Assembly: GCA_035626475.1 (NCBI GenBank)
Contig: DASPNP010000078.1
Location: 17,767 to 81,766 of the forward strand
DNA length: 64,000 bases
Reading direction: 5' to 3'
Origin: DASPKT01 sp035626475
GTDB lineage: Bacteria > Pseudomonadota > Alphaproteobacteria > Azospirillales > Azospirillaceae
The notes beneath the pieces are model-generated. The model had not been told where the DNA came from. It was given only the letters and a program-made list of their open reading frames with translations, and searched no databases. Position numbers and translations under genes: made by a program. Below are positions 27,135-35,913 of this stretch, piece by piece. Numbering within the stretch: position 1 is the first letter of the stretch; each line of letters starts with the position of its first letter.

Positions 27135-28474
27135 CAGTCGGCCGCCGCCACTTCGGCGCCGCGCGGGCGCGGGCGGGCGTTGCGGCCGGCGGGGGAGACG
27201 TCGGCCACGTCCCAGGGCCGCTTGGCTCCCAGCGACTCCGCCACCGCCAGGCCGGCCGACAGCCCGTCCTCATGGAAGCCGTAGCCGCAATAGGCGCCGC
27301 AGAACCAGGTGTTGCGCACACCCTGGATGCGCCACAGCTCGCCCTGGGCCCGCACGGCAGCGCTGTCGAACATCGGATGGTCGTAGATGAACTCGCGGAT
27401 CTTCAGGGCCGGCAGTGGCTCGACGATCGGGTTCAGCGTGACGAACAGCGGCGAGCGCGGGTCCAGCCCCTGCAGCATGTTCATCCAGTAGGTCACGGCC
27501 ACCTTGGCGTCGCGGTCGCGGGTGCCCTGGGCCAGGTAGTTCCAGCTGCACCAGGCGCGCGGCCGCTTCGGCATCAGGGCCGGGTCGCGGTGCAGCACGG
27601 CGCGGTTCAGCTGGTAGCGGAAGGCGCCCAGCACCCGCCGCTCCTCGTCGCTGGGATCGGCGAGCAGCGCCAGCGCCTGGTCGGCGTGGCAGGCGGCCAC
27701 GACATGCTCGAAGCTCTCGGTCCGGCCGTCCGTGTCCTGCACCTCCACCCCCTGGGGCGTGCGGCGCAGGCTGGTGATGGCGCGGTTGCGGTGGATGGCG
27801 CCGCGCAAGGACGCGGTGATCATGCGGACATAGGTCCGGCTGCCGCCGCGCACCGTGCGCCATTGCGGCCGGTCCTTCAGCTGCAGCAGCCCGTGGTTCA
27901 CGAAGAAGCGCACGAAGCTGCGCACCGGGAAGGCCAGCATGTCCGCGATGGAGCAGGACCAGATGGCCGCACCCATGGGCAGCAGATGGTCGTAGATGAA
28001 GCGGTGGCCGTAGCGCCCCTGGACCAGGTACTCGCCCAGCGTCGTGTCGCCGGCCATGGCGTCGTCCAGCACCGCCGGCGCGTGCTTGTAGAAGCGCAGT
28101 ATGTCGCGCAGCATCATGTGGTAGCCGGGCGAGAGCAGGTTGCGCTTCTGCGCGAACATGCCGGCCAGGTTGCTACCGGAGTACTCGAGCTTGCCGCGGT
28201 CCAGGCTGACGGCGAAGGACATGTCCGACGCGTCGGTCGGCACGCCCAGGTGCGCGAAGAGCTGGATCAGGTTCGGGTAGGTCGCCTCGTTGAAGACGAT
28301 GAAGCCGGTGTCCACCGGGATCGGCGTGCCGTCGATGCCAGGCGCCTCCACCGTGTTGGAATGGCCGCCGATATAGTCGTTCTGCTCGAACAGCGTCACG
28401 TCGTGGCCCTGGCGGTCCAGCAGCCATGCGGCGCCCAGCCCCGTGATGCCCGCCCCGATAACGGCGATCCTCAT
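27134..28474 (-). CDS. FAD-dependent amine-oxidase-like oxidoreductase
   Basis: A 446-residue flavoprotein with a Rossmann dinucleotide fold at the very N-terminus (MRIAVIGAGITGLGAAWLLD ... VTLFEQNDYIGGHSNTV) and the C-terminal FAD motif (NTWFCGAYCGYGFHEDGLSAG). It resembles the amine-oxidase-like protein of the sigmaE-ChrR-controlled RSP1087-1091 cluster of Rhodobacter sphaeroides. One such protein acts as a desaturase in furan fatty acid synthesis; which orthologue applies here is uncertain. The ATG at 28474 is used because the Rossmann motif begins right there. It lies 31 bp after the photolyase. Confidence 0.88.
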   Translation of the reverse strand: MRIAVIGAGITGLGAAWLLDRQGHDVTLFEQNDYIGGHSNTVEAPGIDGTPIPVDTGFIVFNEATYPNLIQLFAHLGVPTDASDMSFAVSLDRGKLEYSGSNLAGMFAQKRNLLSPGYHMMLRDILRFYKHAPAVLDDAMAGDTTLGEYLVQGRYGHRFIYDHLLPMGAAIWSCSIADMLAFPVRSFVRFFVNHGLLQLKDRPQWRTVRGGSRTYVRMITASLRGAIHRNRAITSLRRTPQGVEVQDTDGRTESFEHVVAACHADQALALLADPSDEERRVLGAFRYQLNRAVLHRDPALMPKRPRAWCSWNYLAQGTRDRDAKVAVTYWMNMLQGLDPRSPLFVTLNPIVEPLPALKIREFIYDHPMFDSAAVRAQGELWRIQGVRNTWFCGAYCGYGFHEDGLSAGLAVAESLGAKRPWDVADVSPAGRNARPRPRGAEVAAAD

Positions 28475-28505
28475 GCCCCCAAACCCCTTGCCTTGCCTAT
28501 GTTGG

Positions 28506-29957
28506 TCACGACGCTTCCCCGAGCGTCGCCAGGGCCGCCAGCGCGCGGTCGCGGCCGGCGGCAAGATCCACGATCGGGCGCGGATAGACCGTGCCCAGCG
28601 TCACACCGGCCCGGCGCAGCACGTCCGCCGGCGCCGTCCAGGGCTCGTGCAGCCATGCGTCCGGCAGGCCGGCCAGTTCGGGCACCCAGCGCCTGATGTA
28701 GGCGCCCTCGGGATCGAACTTGCGGGACTGCAGGACCGGGTTGAAGACGCGGAAATAGGGGGCGGCGTCCGCGCCGCAGCCGGCGATCCACTGCCAGCCG
28801 CAGGCATTGTTGGCCAGGTCGGCGTCCACCAGCGTGTCCCAGAACCAAGCCTCGCCCGCCTGCCAGGGCTGCAGCAGATGCTTCACCAGGAAGGACCCGA
28901 CGATCATCCGCACCCGGTTGTGCATCCAGCCGGTCCGCCAGAGCTGGCGCATGCCGGCATCCACGATCGGATAGCCGGTGCGGCCGCGCTGCCAGGCGGA
29001 AAGCGTTGTGGCGTCTGGCGTCCAGGGAAATGCCTCGAATCGAGGGTTGAGCGGCCTATCAGGTATATCGGGGTAATTATAAAGGAGATTGTAACAGAAC
29101 TCACGCCAGCCGATTTCGCGGAGGAATGAGTCGATTCCCGACGTGCCGGTCCCGCCTTCGACGGCTTCCAGCATCCGCGCCGCCGCCCAGACCTGCCGCG
29201 GCGAGACCTCGCCGAAATGCAGGTGGGCGGCGAGGCGCGAAGTGCCCTCGACGCCGGGAAAGTCGCGCATCGTCTTATAGCCGGCGACCGGCCCGTCCAG
29301 GAAATCGGCGAGGCGCGCCTGGGCCCCGGCCTCCCCGGGCGTCCAGGTCTCGCGCAGGCCGCCAGCCCAGTCCGGCCGGGTCGGCAGCAGCCGCCAGGAC
29401 GCCAGATCGTCGGCGGCCGGCACCCGCGCGGGCGGGCGCAGGCCCCCGGGGACGGGCAGGGGCGGCTCGGGCGGCGGGGCGGCCAGCAGCGCCTTCCAGA
29501 AGGGGGTGAAGACCCGGTAGGGCTGGCCGGCGCCGGTCTTCAGCGTCCAGGGCTCGGCCAGCAGGCTGCCGTTGAAGCTGCGGGCGGCCAGGCCGCGCTC
29601 GGCGAACTCCGCCTTGATGGCGGCGTCACGCTTGGTGGCGTAGGGCTCGTAGCAGCGGTTCCAGTGGACGGTGTCGGCGCCCGTCTCGGCCATCAGCGCC
29701 GACAGTTCCCGCCCCGCCGGGCCCCGCCGCAGCACCAGCGGCAGGCCGCGTGCCGCCAGCCCCTCGGCCAGCGCCGTCAGGCTGTGATGCAGCCACCAGC
29801 GCGCCGCCCCGCCGATGCCCCAGGCGCCCGGCGCCTCCTCGTCCAGGATGTAGACGGGCAGCACCGTACGGCCGTCGGCGGCGGACAGGGCCGGATTGTC
29901 GGACAGGCGGAGGTCCTGGCGGAACCAGACGATGATTGGAGGCGACGGGTCGGACAC
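28506..29957 (-). CDS. phrB: Deoxyribodipyrimidine photolyase (class I CPD type)
   Basis: A 483-residue light-dependent DNA repair enzyme splitting pyrimidine dimers with FADH-. The antenna-binding Rossmann domain (IIVWFRQDLRLSDNPAL) is followed by the helical FAD domain with the family signature RTGYPIVDAGMRQLWRTGWM ... NRVRMIVGSFLVKHLL ... DLANNACGWQWIAG. The start is a GTG at 29957 with a weak ribosome site. It is the first gene of the six-gene operon phrB - FAD oxidoreductase - DUF1365 - methyltransferase - MFS - DUF3833. An ECF-type promoter lies about 50 bp upstream. Confidence 0.95.
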   Translation of the reverse strand: MSDPSPPIIVWFRQDLRLSDNPALSAADGRTVLPVYILDEEAPGAWGIGGAARWWLHHSLTALAEGLAARGLPLVLRRGPAGRELSALMAETGADTVHWNRCYEPYATKRDAAIKAEFAERGLAARSFNGSLLAEPWTLKTGAGQPYRVFTPFWKALLAAPPPEPPLPVPGGLRPPARVPAADDLASWRLLPTRPDWAGGLRETWTPGEAGAQARLADFLDGPVAGYKTMRDFPGVEGTSRLAAHLHFGEVSPRQVWAAARMLEAVEGGTGTSGIDSFLREIGWREFCYNLLYNYPDIPDRPLNPRFEAFPWTPDATTLSAWQRGRTGYPIVDAGMRQLWRTGWMHNRVRMIVGSFLVKHLLQPWQAGEAWFWDTLVDADLANNACGWQWIAGCGADAAPYFRVFNPVLQSRKFDPEGAYIRRWVPELAGLPDAWLHEPWTAPADVLRRAGVTLGTVYPRPIVDLAAGRDRALAALATLGEAS

Positions 29958-30005
29958 GCGGGTACCAGGGGTGACGGAACGGGCCTAGGCCCTCTCTCAC
30001 CCACT

Positions 30006-30033
30006 TGTACGCGCACTCCGAACTTTCGGATTA
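30006..30033 (-). promoter_or_regulatory. Candidate ECF-sigma (RpoE/ChrR type) promoter of the photolyase operon
   Basis: On the minus strand TAATCC (30033-30028) is followed after 16 bases by CGTACA (30011-30006), about 48 bp before the photolyase GTG. Group 11 ECF sigma factors such as Rhodobacter sphaeroides RpoE (paired with ChrR) read promoters of the form TGATCC then CGTA at similar spacing. The match is one base off in the -35. The operon content is that of the known singlet-oxygen regulon, which supports the call. No rpoE/chrR pair is in the window. Confidence 0.6.
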
Positions 30034-30073
30034 GTCCTATGCCTGTGAGAAATGCGGCACCGGCCAGACGGCC

Positions 30074-30751
30074 TCAAGGCGCCAGCCGCTCCGCCGGGAA
30101 GGCGTGCAGCTTGTCCCGGCCCAGCAGGATGGCGGTGAAGCGGCGGCCCAGCAGGGCGCCGATGGCCGGGGACAGGACGTTCAGCCCGCCGGTGAAGGCG
30201 CCGAAGGCGGGCAGGATCAGGCGCATGCCGTCGGTGGCGAAGCAGCGCGCGCTGATCCGGCCGGCGCGGGTGCCGACAGCGGCCTTGGGGTGGTAGTGGC
30301 CGGACACCTCGCCGGCGACGGGACCGGGCAGCGCCTCGTGCCGCAGCACCAGCGGGCCCTCGGTGATCTCCTCCACGACGCTGCCGCCCCATTCCTTCGG
30401 CGGGGCGGGGTCGTGGTTGCCGGCGATCCAGACCCAGTCGCGCGCGGCCGTGAGATCCTGGATGCGCCGCCCGTCCGCCGCCGACACGCGCTCGGCGGCG
30501 CGGCGGTCGTGGAAGCTGTCGCCCAGGCAGATCACGCGCGCCGGGTCCAGCCGGGCGCAGGCCTCCTCCAGGCGCGACAGGGTGGCAGCGGTGTCGTAGG
30601 GCGGCAGGAACTGGCCGCGCGTCGCAAAGGCCGAGCCCTTCTCCAGATGCAAATCGGCGACCACCAGCCAGCGCCGCTCCGCCCACCAGAGCGCGCCGGA
30701 CAGGTCGGCGGTCAGCCGCGCGCCGTTCAGGGTGAAGTCGATGCTGGTCAT
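30074..30751 (-). CDS. pdeM: Ligase-associated metallophosphoesterase PdeM
   Basis: A 225-residue calcineurin-like phosphoesterase of the ligase-associated DNA repair set. The metal-binding motifs are in order: VVADLHLEKG, ICLGDSFHD, WIAGNHDP and SGHYHPKA. Partners of this set are an Lhr-type helicase (next but one gene here), an ATP-dependent ligase and a metallo-beta-lactamase exonuclease (both near 41-44 kb). I chose the ATG at 30751 (MTSIDFTLNG). An ATG 13 codons upstream at 30790 is possible. The natural DNA substrate is not known from sequence. Confidence 0.88.
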   Translation of the reverse strand: MTSIDFTLNGARLTADLSGALWWAERRWLVVADLHLEKGSAFATRGQFLPPYDTAATLSRLEEACARLDPARVICLGDSFHDRRAAERVSAADGRRIQDLTAARDWVWIAGNHDPAPPKEWGGSVVEEITEGPLVLRHEALPGPVAGEVSGHYHPKAAVGTRAGRISARCFATDGMRLILPAFGAFTGGLNVLSPAIGALLGRRFTAILLGRDKLHAFPAERLAP

Positions 30752-30867
30752 GCCGGGGCCCGGGATCAGGTTCGGGCCGGACTGGAACATAGCGCGAACG
30801 CCCCTGTAAAGCCGCCGAAGGGGGCAGCGACACGTTGCCGTAGTTGGGGCCGTATGCCGGCCGCCGC

Positions 30868-31281
30868 TCAGTAAGACAGCGAGGCGGCGTTGATGATCCC
30901 GGTGGTGATGGACAGGCCGGCGACCAGGATGCCGTAGCTGACCTTGTCCTCCTCGATCCCCTGGCGCAGATCGCCCATCAGCCGGCCCGCCAGCAGGAAG
31001 GCCACCAGCTGGCCGACCAGCGCGATGACGCTCCACATCAGCATGTCCAGCACATAGGTCGTGGCGGACGCGACGCTCGCCAGCGGCAGGGCGAAGCCGA
31101 TCAGCACGCCGGTGAAGCTGACGGCCGCGGCGTTGTTGCCCTGGCGGATCAGCGTGATCTCGCGATAGGGCGTGATCCACATATAGGCGGCTACGAACCC
31201 CGCCAGCAGCAGCCCCAGCGATAGGGCGTAGGTCAGGTAGATGGGGAAATTGTCGAGACCGTAGGCGACGGCGGCATCCAT
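30868..31281 (-). CDS. DUF350 membrane protein
   Basis: A 137-residue inner-membrane protein with four hydrophobic segments (IYLTYALSLGLLLAGFVAAY; VSFTGVLIGFALPLASV; LMWSVIALVGQLVAFLLAG; YGILVAGLSITTGIINAASL). Two similar halves of the YjfL/DUF350 type are visible. The function of the family is not established. GGAGC lies before the ATG at 31281. It sits between pdeM and the ligase-associated helicase on the same strand, but the 345-bp gap on the helicase side, with a repeat, argues against a single operon with it. Confidence 0.85.
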   Translation of the reverse strand: MDAAVAYGLDNFPIYLTYALSLGLLLAGFVAAYMWITPYREITLIRQGNNAAAVSFTGVLIGFALPLASVASATTYVLDMLMWSVIALVGQLVAFLLAGRLMGDLRQGIEEDKVSYGILVAGLSITTGIINAASLSY

Positions 31282-31368
31282 GCTGTGCTCCAGGGCGGCG
31301 GTACCCCGAAGGTCGCATGGCGGCGGGCGGTGTCAAGCGGGGTGAGGTGCGCGCCGCTCTTCCTTGTT

Positions 31369-31585
31369 CGTCATCCCGGCGCAGGCCGGGACCCAGGGGT
31401 TGCAGCAATGCACCGTCGATGAAGCCGGCCCGTAGGTCGCATGGAGCGCAGCGCAATGCGACATTGCCTCGGCCCGATCATGTCGCATTGCGCCTTCGGC
31501 TCCATGCGACCTACGAACCACACCCGTTCTGCATCAGCCGCATCCCACTGCAACCCCTGGGCCCCGGCCTGCGCCGGGGTGACGG
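31369..31585. repeat. Nested palindromic repeat, family 2, copy C
   Basis: The outer arms are CGTCATCCCGGCGCAGGCCG on the left and CTGCAACCCCTGGGCCCCGG ... GCCGGGGTGACGG on the right. The inner GTAGGTCGCATGG palindrome is at 31432-31514. This is the only family 2 copy that is not between convergent genes. It lies in the 345-bp gap between two minus-strand genes (helicase and DUF350), which otherwise shows no feature. Confidence 0.85.
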
Positions 31586-31625
31586 GTAAAGGGGTGACGC
31601 GGTCTCGGCCTCAACGACCGCCCCC

Positions 31626-34100
31626 TCACAACGGCAGCCGCGCCTGCCCGTCGCTCGGCGGCGCCAGCTCCGGCATGGCCTCGCGGATGATCTCGTCGGC
31701 GGCTTCCTCGAGCGCCGCGTCGGTGGCGTCGCCGCGCACGCTCACCCGGCCGATCTCCAGCACCACCGGCACGGCCAGCGGCGACATGCGCTCCAGCCGG
31801 CGGTGCTCGATCCGGCCGCGGGCGCGGGCCAGCAGGTCGGACAGGCGGCGCACGTCGGTGAAGCCGGTGGCGGCGTCGGCGCGGGTGGCGCGCAGCAGGA
31901 CGTGATGAGGGTCGTGCCGGCGCAGCACGTCGTAGATCAAATCGGCGGAGAACATGACCTGCCGGCCGCTCTTCTCCTGGCCGGGATGCCGGCGCTCGAT
32001 CAGGCCGGCGATGATGGCGACGTTGCGGAAGGTGCGGCGGAGCATGCTGGACTCGTCCATCCAGGCCTCCAGATCGTCGCCCAGCATGTCCTGGTCGAAC
32101 AGCGCCTCCACGTCGCGCACGGGCTTGAGGGACCAGACGGCCACGACGTAGTCGGTCGCGACGAAGCCCAGGGGCGACAGGCCCGCCCGCTCCATCCGCC
32201 GGGTCAGCAGCATGCCCAGCGTCTGGTGGGCGTTGCGCCCCTCGAAGCAGTAGGCGACCAGGTACTCGCGGCCATTGCGGGGGAAGGTCTCCACCAGCAG
32301 CCCGTCGGGGCCGGGCAGGGAGGAGCGCCAGCGCTGCAGCCGCAACCATTCCCGCACCGCCTCGGGCAGCGCGTTCCAGTGCTCCGGGTCGGACAGCATG
32401 GCCCGCACCCGGTCGGCCAGATGGCTGGAGATCGGCAGGCGACCGCCCATGTAGGCGGGGATCTTCGGCTGGCCCTGGCCGCCCTTGGCGACCTGCGCGT
32501 CCATCTCCCGCACGCCCAGGAACTTCAGCAGCTGGCCCGCGAACAGGAAGGTGTCGCCAGGCACCAGCCCCTGGATGAAGTACTCCTCGACCTCGCCGAG
32601 ATACTGGCGGCCCAGGCGAACCTTCAGCGTCGCCTCCTCGACGATGGTGCCGACATTCATCCGGGCCTGCCGGGCGACCATGGCGGAGGTGACCTCCCAG
32701 CTGCCGTCCTCGGTCTGCCGCAGCCGCTTGAACCGGTCGTAGCTGCCGAGCGCGTAGCCGCCCGTGGCGACGAAGTCGAGCACGGCGTCGAACTCGGCCC
32801 GGCTCAGCCCGGCATAAGGGGCGGCGCCCGCCACCTCTGCATATAAGGCGTCCGCGTCCAGCGGGCCGGAGCAGGCGGTCAGCACCAGGTGCTGCGCCAG
32901 CACGTCCAGGGCACCGGGGCGGGGTCGGTCGCCGTCCAGCGTGCCGTCGGCGACCGCCTCCAGCGCGGCGCGGCACTCCAGCACCTCGAAGCGGTTGGCG
33001 GGGACCAGCAGGGCGCGGCTCGGCTCGTCCAGCCGGTGGTTGGCGCGCCCAATGCGCTGCAGCAGCCGGCTCACCCCCTTGGGCGCTCCGACCTGCACCA
33101 CCAGATCGACCGAGGCCCAGTCGATGCCCAGATCCAGCGAGGCGGTGGCGACGACGGCGCGCAGCCGCCCCTCGGCCATGGCGCCCTCGATCTTGCGGCG
33201 CTGCTCCACCGCCAGGCTGCCATGGTGCAGGCCGATCGGCAGGTTCTCCTCGTTCAGCCGCCAAAGCTCCTGGAACACCATCTCCGCCTGGGCGCGGGTG
33301 TTGACGAAGACCAGGGTGGTGCCGTTGACCCGGATGCGCTCGTAGATCTCCTTGGCCGAGTGCGTCGCCATGTGGCCCGACCAGGGCAGGTAGGCCTCGG
33401 TCTCCAGGATTTCCACCTCGGCCCGGGCGCCGCCCCGGCCAAGCACCGTGCGCACCTGGGGGTCGGCGGGATCGGCCGTGGGGGAGAGGAAGGCGCGCAG
33501 CGCGTCCGGGTGCGCCACCGTGGCCGACAGGCCGACGCGGCGGGCGTGCGGGGCGAGGGTCGACAGGCGCGCCAGTCCCAGCGCCAGCTGGTCGCCGCGC
33601 TTGGTGCCGGCCAGCGCGTGCAGCTCGTCGACGATGACGCAGCGCAAGCCCCGGAAGATGTCGGCGGCGTCCTTGTAGGACAGCAGCAGCGCCAGGCTCT
33701 CCACCGTCGTCATCAGCACATGCGGCGGGTGCGTGCGCTGGCGCTTGCGCTTGGCCTCGGGCGTGTCGCCGGTGCGGGTCTCGGCCCGGATCGGCAGGCG
33801 CAGCTCGGCGACCGGGATTTCCAGGTTGCGCCGGACATCCACCGCCAGCGCCTTCAGCGGTGAGATGTAGAGCGTGTGCAGCCCCTCGCGCGGGCGCTCC
33901 GACAGCTCGATCAGGCTGGGCAGGAACCCCGCCAGGGTCTTGCCGCCGCCGGTGGGCGCGATCAGCAGGGCGCTGGCGCCGTCCCGGGCCGCCCGGACCA
34001 TCTCAAGCTGGTGCGCGTGCGGGCTCCAGCCGCGCGAGCGGAACCAGCCCGCGATGGCGGGCGGCAGGAGCGCGGCGTCATGGCTGGGTACATCGGGCAT
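31626..34100 (-). CDS. Ligase-associated DEXH-box helicase (Lhr-type)
   Basis: An 824-residue superfamily 2 helicase. Motif I is APTGGGKTLAGFLPSL, motif II is VDELHAL (DELH), motif III is SATVAHP, and motif VI is QRIGRANHRLDEPSR. A long C-terminal half with winged-helix and Lhr-core domains follows. It belongs to the ligase-associated DNA damage response group together with pdeM, 0.9 kb downstream, and the ligase/exonuclease pair at 41.4-44.1 kb. The ATG at 34100 is only about 50 bp from the divergent ankyrin-nucleosidase start. The two genes therefore share a very short promoter region. Confidence 0.92.
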   Translation of the reverse strand: MPDVPSHDAALLPPAIAGWFRSRGWSPHAHQLEMVRAARDGASALLIAPTGGGKTLAGFLPSLIELSERPREGLHTLYISPLKALAVDVRRNLEIPVAELRLPIRAETRTGDTPEAKRKRQRTHPPHVLMTTVESLALLLSYKDAADIFRGLRCVIVDELHALAGTKRGDQLALGLARLSTLAPHARRVGLSATVAHPDALRAFLSPTADPADPQVRTVLGRGGARAEVEILETEAYLPWSGHMATHSAKEIYERIRVNGTTLVFVNTRAQAEMVFQELWRLNEENLPIGLHHGSLAVEQRRKIEGAMAEGRLRAVVATASLDLGIDWASVDLVVQVGAPKGVSRLLQRIGRANHRLDEPSRALLVPANRFEVLECRAALEAVADGTLDGDRPRPGALDVLAQHLVLTACSGPLDADALYAEVAGAAPYAGLSRAEFDAVLDFVATGGYALGSYDRFKRLRQTEDGSWEVTSAMVARQARMNVGTIVEEATLKVRLGRQYLGEVEEYFIQGLVPGDTFLFAGQLLKFLGVREMDAQVAKGGQGQPKIPAYMGGRLPISSHLADRVRAMLSDPEHWNALPEAVREWLRLQRWRSSLPGPDGLLVETFPRNGREYLVAYCFEGRNAHQTLGMLLTRRMERAGLSPLGFVATDYVVAVWSLKPVRDVEALFDQDMLGDDLEAWMDESSMLRRTFRNVAIIAGLIERRHPGQEKSGRQVMFSADLIYDVLRRHDPHHVLLRATRADAATGFTDVRRLSDLLARARGRIEHRRLERMSPLAVPVVLEIGRVSVRGDATDAALEEAADEIIREAMPELAPPSDGQARLPL

Positions 34101-34152
34101 GGGGACAGGATATATGGATTACCAGCAAGAATGGACAATGCGGGGGGACGCG

Positions 34153-35592
34153 ATGGCGAACGGGAAGGCTGTTCTGGCGGAGCTGCTGAAGCTGGTGGTG
34201 GCGGGCGACGCCGAGGCGGCGCTGGCCATGGCGACGGTCGATCCGTCCCTGCTCGACGCGCGCGGCCCCAACGGCGCCACGCCGATCCTGACCGCCATCT
34301 ACTACCGCCAGGAGCATGTCGCCCGCGCGCTCGCCGCCGCCAAGCCGGAGTTGAGCCTGTTCGAGGCCTGCGCCCTGGGGGAGACGGCCAAGGTCGCAGC
34401 ATTGCTGGACCGCGATCCCGGCGCCATCGCCTCGTACGCGCCCGATGGATTCTTCCCGCTGGCGCTGGCCTGCTATTTCAGCCGGCAGGAGTTGGCGGAG
34501 ATGCTGCTGACCCGCGGCGCCGACGCCAACCAGGCCGCCAGCAACCCGACCCAGATCCGTCCCATCCACTCCGCGACGGCGGCACGCAACATCCCCCTGG
34601 CGCGCCTGCTGCTGTCGCACGGGGCCGACGCCAACGCCCGGCAGCAGCGCGGCTTCACGCCGCTGATGGCCGCCGTCCAGCACGGGCAACTGGACATGAT
34701 CGCGTTGCTGCTGGACCACGGCGCCGACCCCGCGCAGCCGGCGGACGACGGGCAGACGCCGCTCGCCATGGCCGAGGCCGCCGGCAATGCCGAGGCGCTG
34801 TCGCTGCTGCGCACGGCGGCATCCAAGGCCGCCTCGCGCCCGCTCGGCATCATCTGCGCCATTCCCGAGGAGATCGCCCATTTCGGCGGGCACTTCGCCG
34901 GCACGGACGAGCGCCGCGTCGCCGGCTTCGTCTTCCGCCGCGGCCTGCTGGACGGCAAGCCGGCGGTGCTGGTGGAGGCCGGCATCGGCAAGGTCAACGC
35001 CGCCACGGTGGCGACGCTGCTGCTGGAGCGGTTCGACTGCCGGGTTCTGCTCTTCTCCGGCGTGGCGGGCGGGCTCGACCCGGAGTTGTCGGTCGGCGAC
35101 GTGGTGGTGGGGCGCCGGCTGGTGCAGCACGACTATGGCGCGCTGGTGTCCGGCACCATGAGGGTCTACCAGCCCGGCGCCTTCCCGCTGCCCGGCATGG
35201 ACGACAGCCACGGCTACGATCTCGACGCCGGGCTGGAGGCGAAGCTGCGGCCGGTGCTGGAGAGCGTGGAACTTCCGGAGATGCCGGCGGCCGTCACCGG
35301 CGGCGCGCCGCGCCGGCCGTCCGTGCGCTGGGGCACCATCCTGACCGGCGACCAGTTCCTGAACTGCGGCGCCACGCGCGACCGGCTGCACCGCGACTTC
35401 CGCGCCCAGGCGGTGGAGATGGAGGGCGCCGCCATCGCCCAGGTGGCATCCCGCTTCGGCGTGCCCTGCCTGGTGGTGCGCTCGCTCAGCGACCTCGCCG
35501 GCGAGGAGAGCCACATGGACTTCCCCCAATTCTGCCGCGCCGCGGCCGAGGGCGCGTCCATCCTGCTGCGCCGGGTGGCGGCGGTCCTCTAG
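34153..35592 (+). CDS. Ankyrin-repeat / MTA-SAH nucleosidase fusion protein
   Basis: A 479-residue protein joining about five ankyrin repeats (about 35-225; e.g. RGFTPLMAAVQHGQLDMIAL) to a complete 5'-methylthioadenosine/S-adenosylhomocysteine nucleosidase domain (about 230-479). By alignment to E. coli MTAN the catalytic residues are all kept: Glu240 (AIPEEI), Glu424 (VEMEGAA) and Asp447 (RSLSDLAG). It should therefore cleave the N-glycosidic bond of MTA, SAH or a related nucleoside. The ankyrin part probably binds a protein partner. No signal peptide is seen. The ATG at 34153 follows GGGGGG; an ATG at 34114 is an alternative. It stands alone, divergent from the helicase. Confidence 0.88.
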   Translation: MANGKAVLAELLKLVVAGDAEAALAMATVDPSLLDARGPNGATPILTAIYYRQEHVARALAAAKPELSLFEACALGETAKVAALLDRDPGAIASYAPDGFFPLALACYFSRQELAEMLLTRGADANQAASNPTQIRPIHSATAARNIPLARLLLSHGADANARQQRGFTPLMAAVQHGQLDMIALLLDHGADPAQPADDGQTPLAMAEAAGNAEALSLLRTAASKAASRPLGIICAIPEEIAHFGGHFAGTDERRVAGFVFRRGLLDGKPAVLVEAGIGKVNAATVATLLLERFDCRVLLFSGVAGGLDPELSVGDVVVGRRLVQHDYGALVSGTMRVYQPGAFPLPGMDDSHGYDLDAGLEAKLRPVLESVELPEMPAAVTGGAPRRPSVRWGTILTGDQFLNCGATRDRLHRDFRAQAVEMEGAAIAQVASRFGVPCLVVRSLSDLAGEESHMDFPQFCRAAAEGASILLRRVAAVL

Positions 35593-35644
35593 GATTCGTT
35601 AGAGAAACGTCTGTTTGTTTCTCACCGGCTTTGCCCCTCTTCCC

Positions 35645-35861
35645 CGTCATCCCGGCGAAGGCCGGGACCCAGGGGTTGCAGCCATGGGCGACCAATGAAG
35701 CACGACCGTAGGTCGCATGGAGCGGAGCGCAATGCGACATCGCACCGGCCATGTAACGTCGCATTACGGCTCCGCCTCCATGCGACCTACGAATCGCACG
35801 GGCGCTGCATCCATCGTATCCCGCTGCAACCCCTGGGTCCCGGCTTGCGCCGGGATGACGG
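35645..35861. repeat. Nested palindromic repeat, family 2, copy D
   Basis: The outer arms are CGTCATCCCGGCGAAGGCCG on the left and CTGCAACCCCTGGGTCCCGG ... GCCGGGATGACGG on the right. The inner GTAGGTCGCATGG palindrome is at 35708-35790. Each outer arm ends in its own small hairpin (CCCGGC/GCCGGG). The element lies in the 321-bp convergent gap between the ankyrin-nucleosidase and alpha-amylase genes; the rest of that gap shows no other feature. Confidence 0.88.
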
Positions 35862-35913
35862 TCGAGAGTGGCAACGGTAGGCGAGAACCAAACCAACGGT
35901 TCTCTGACAAGCC

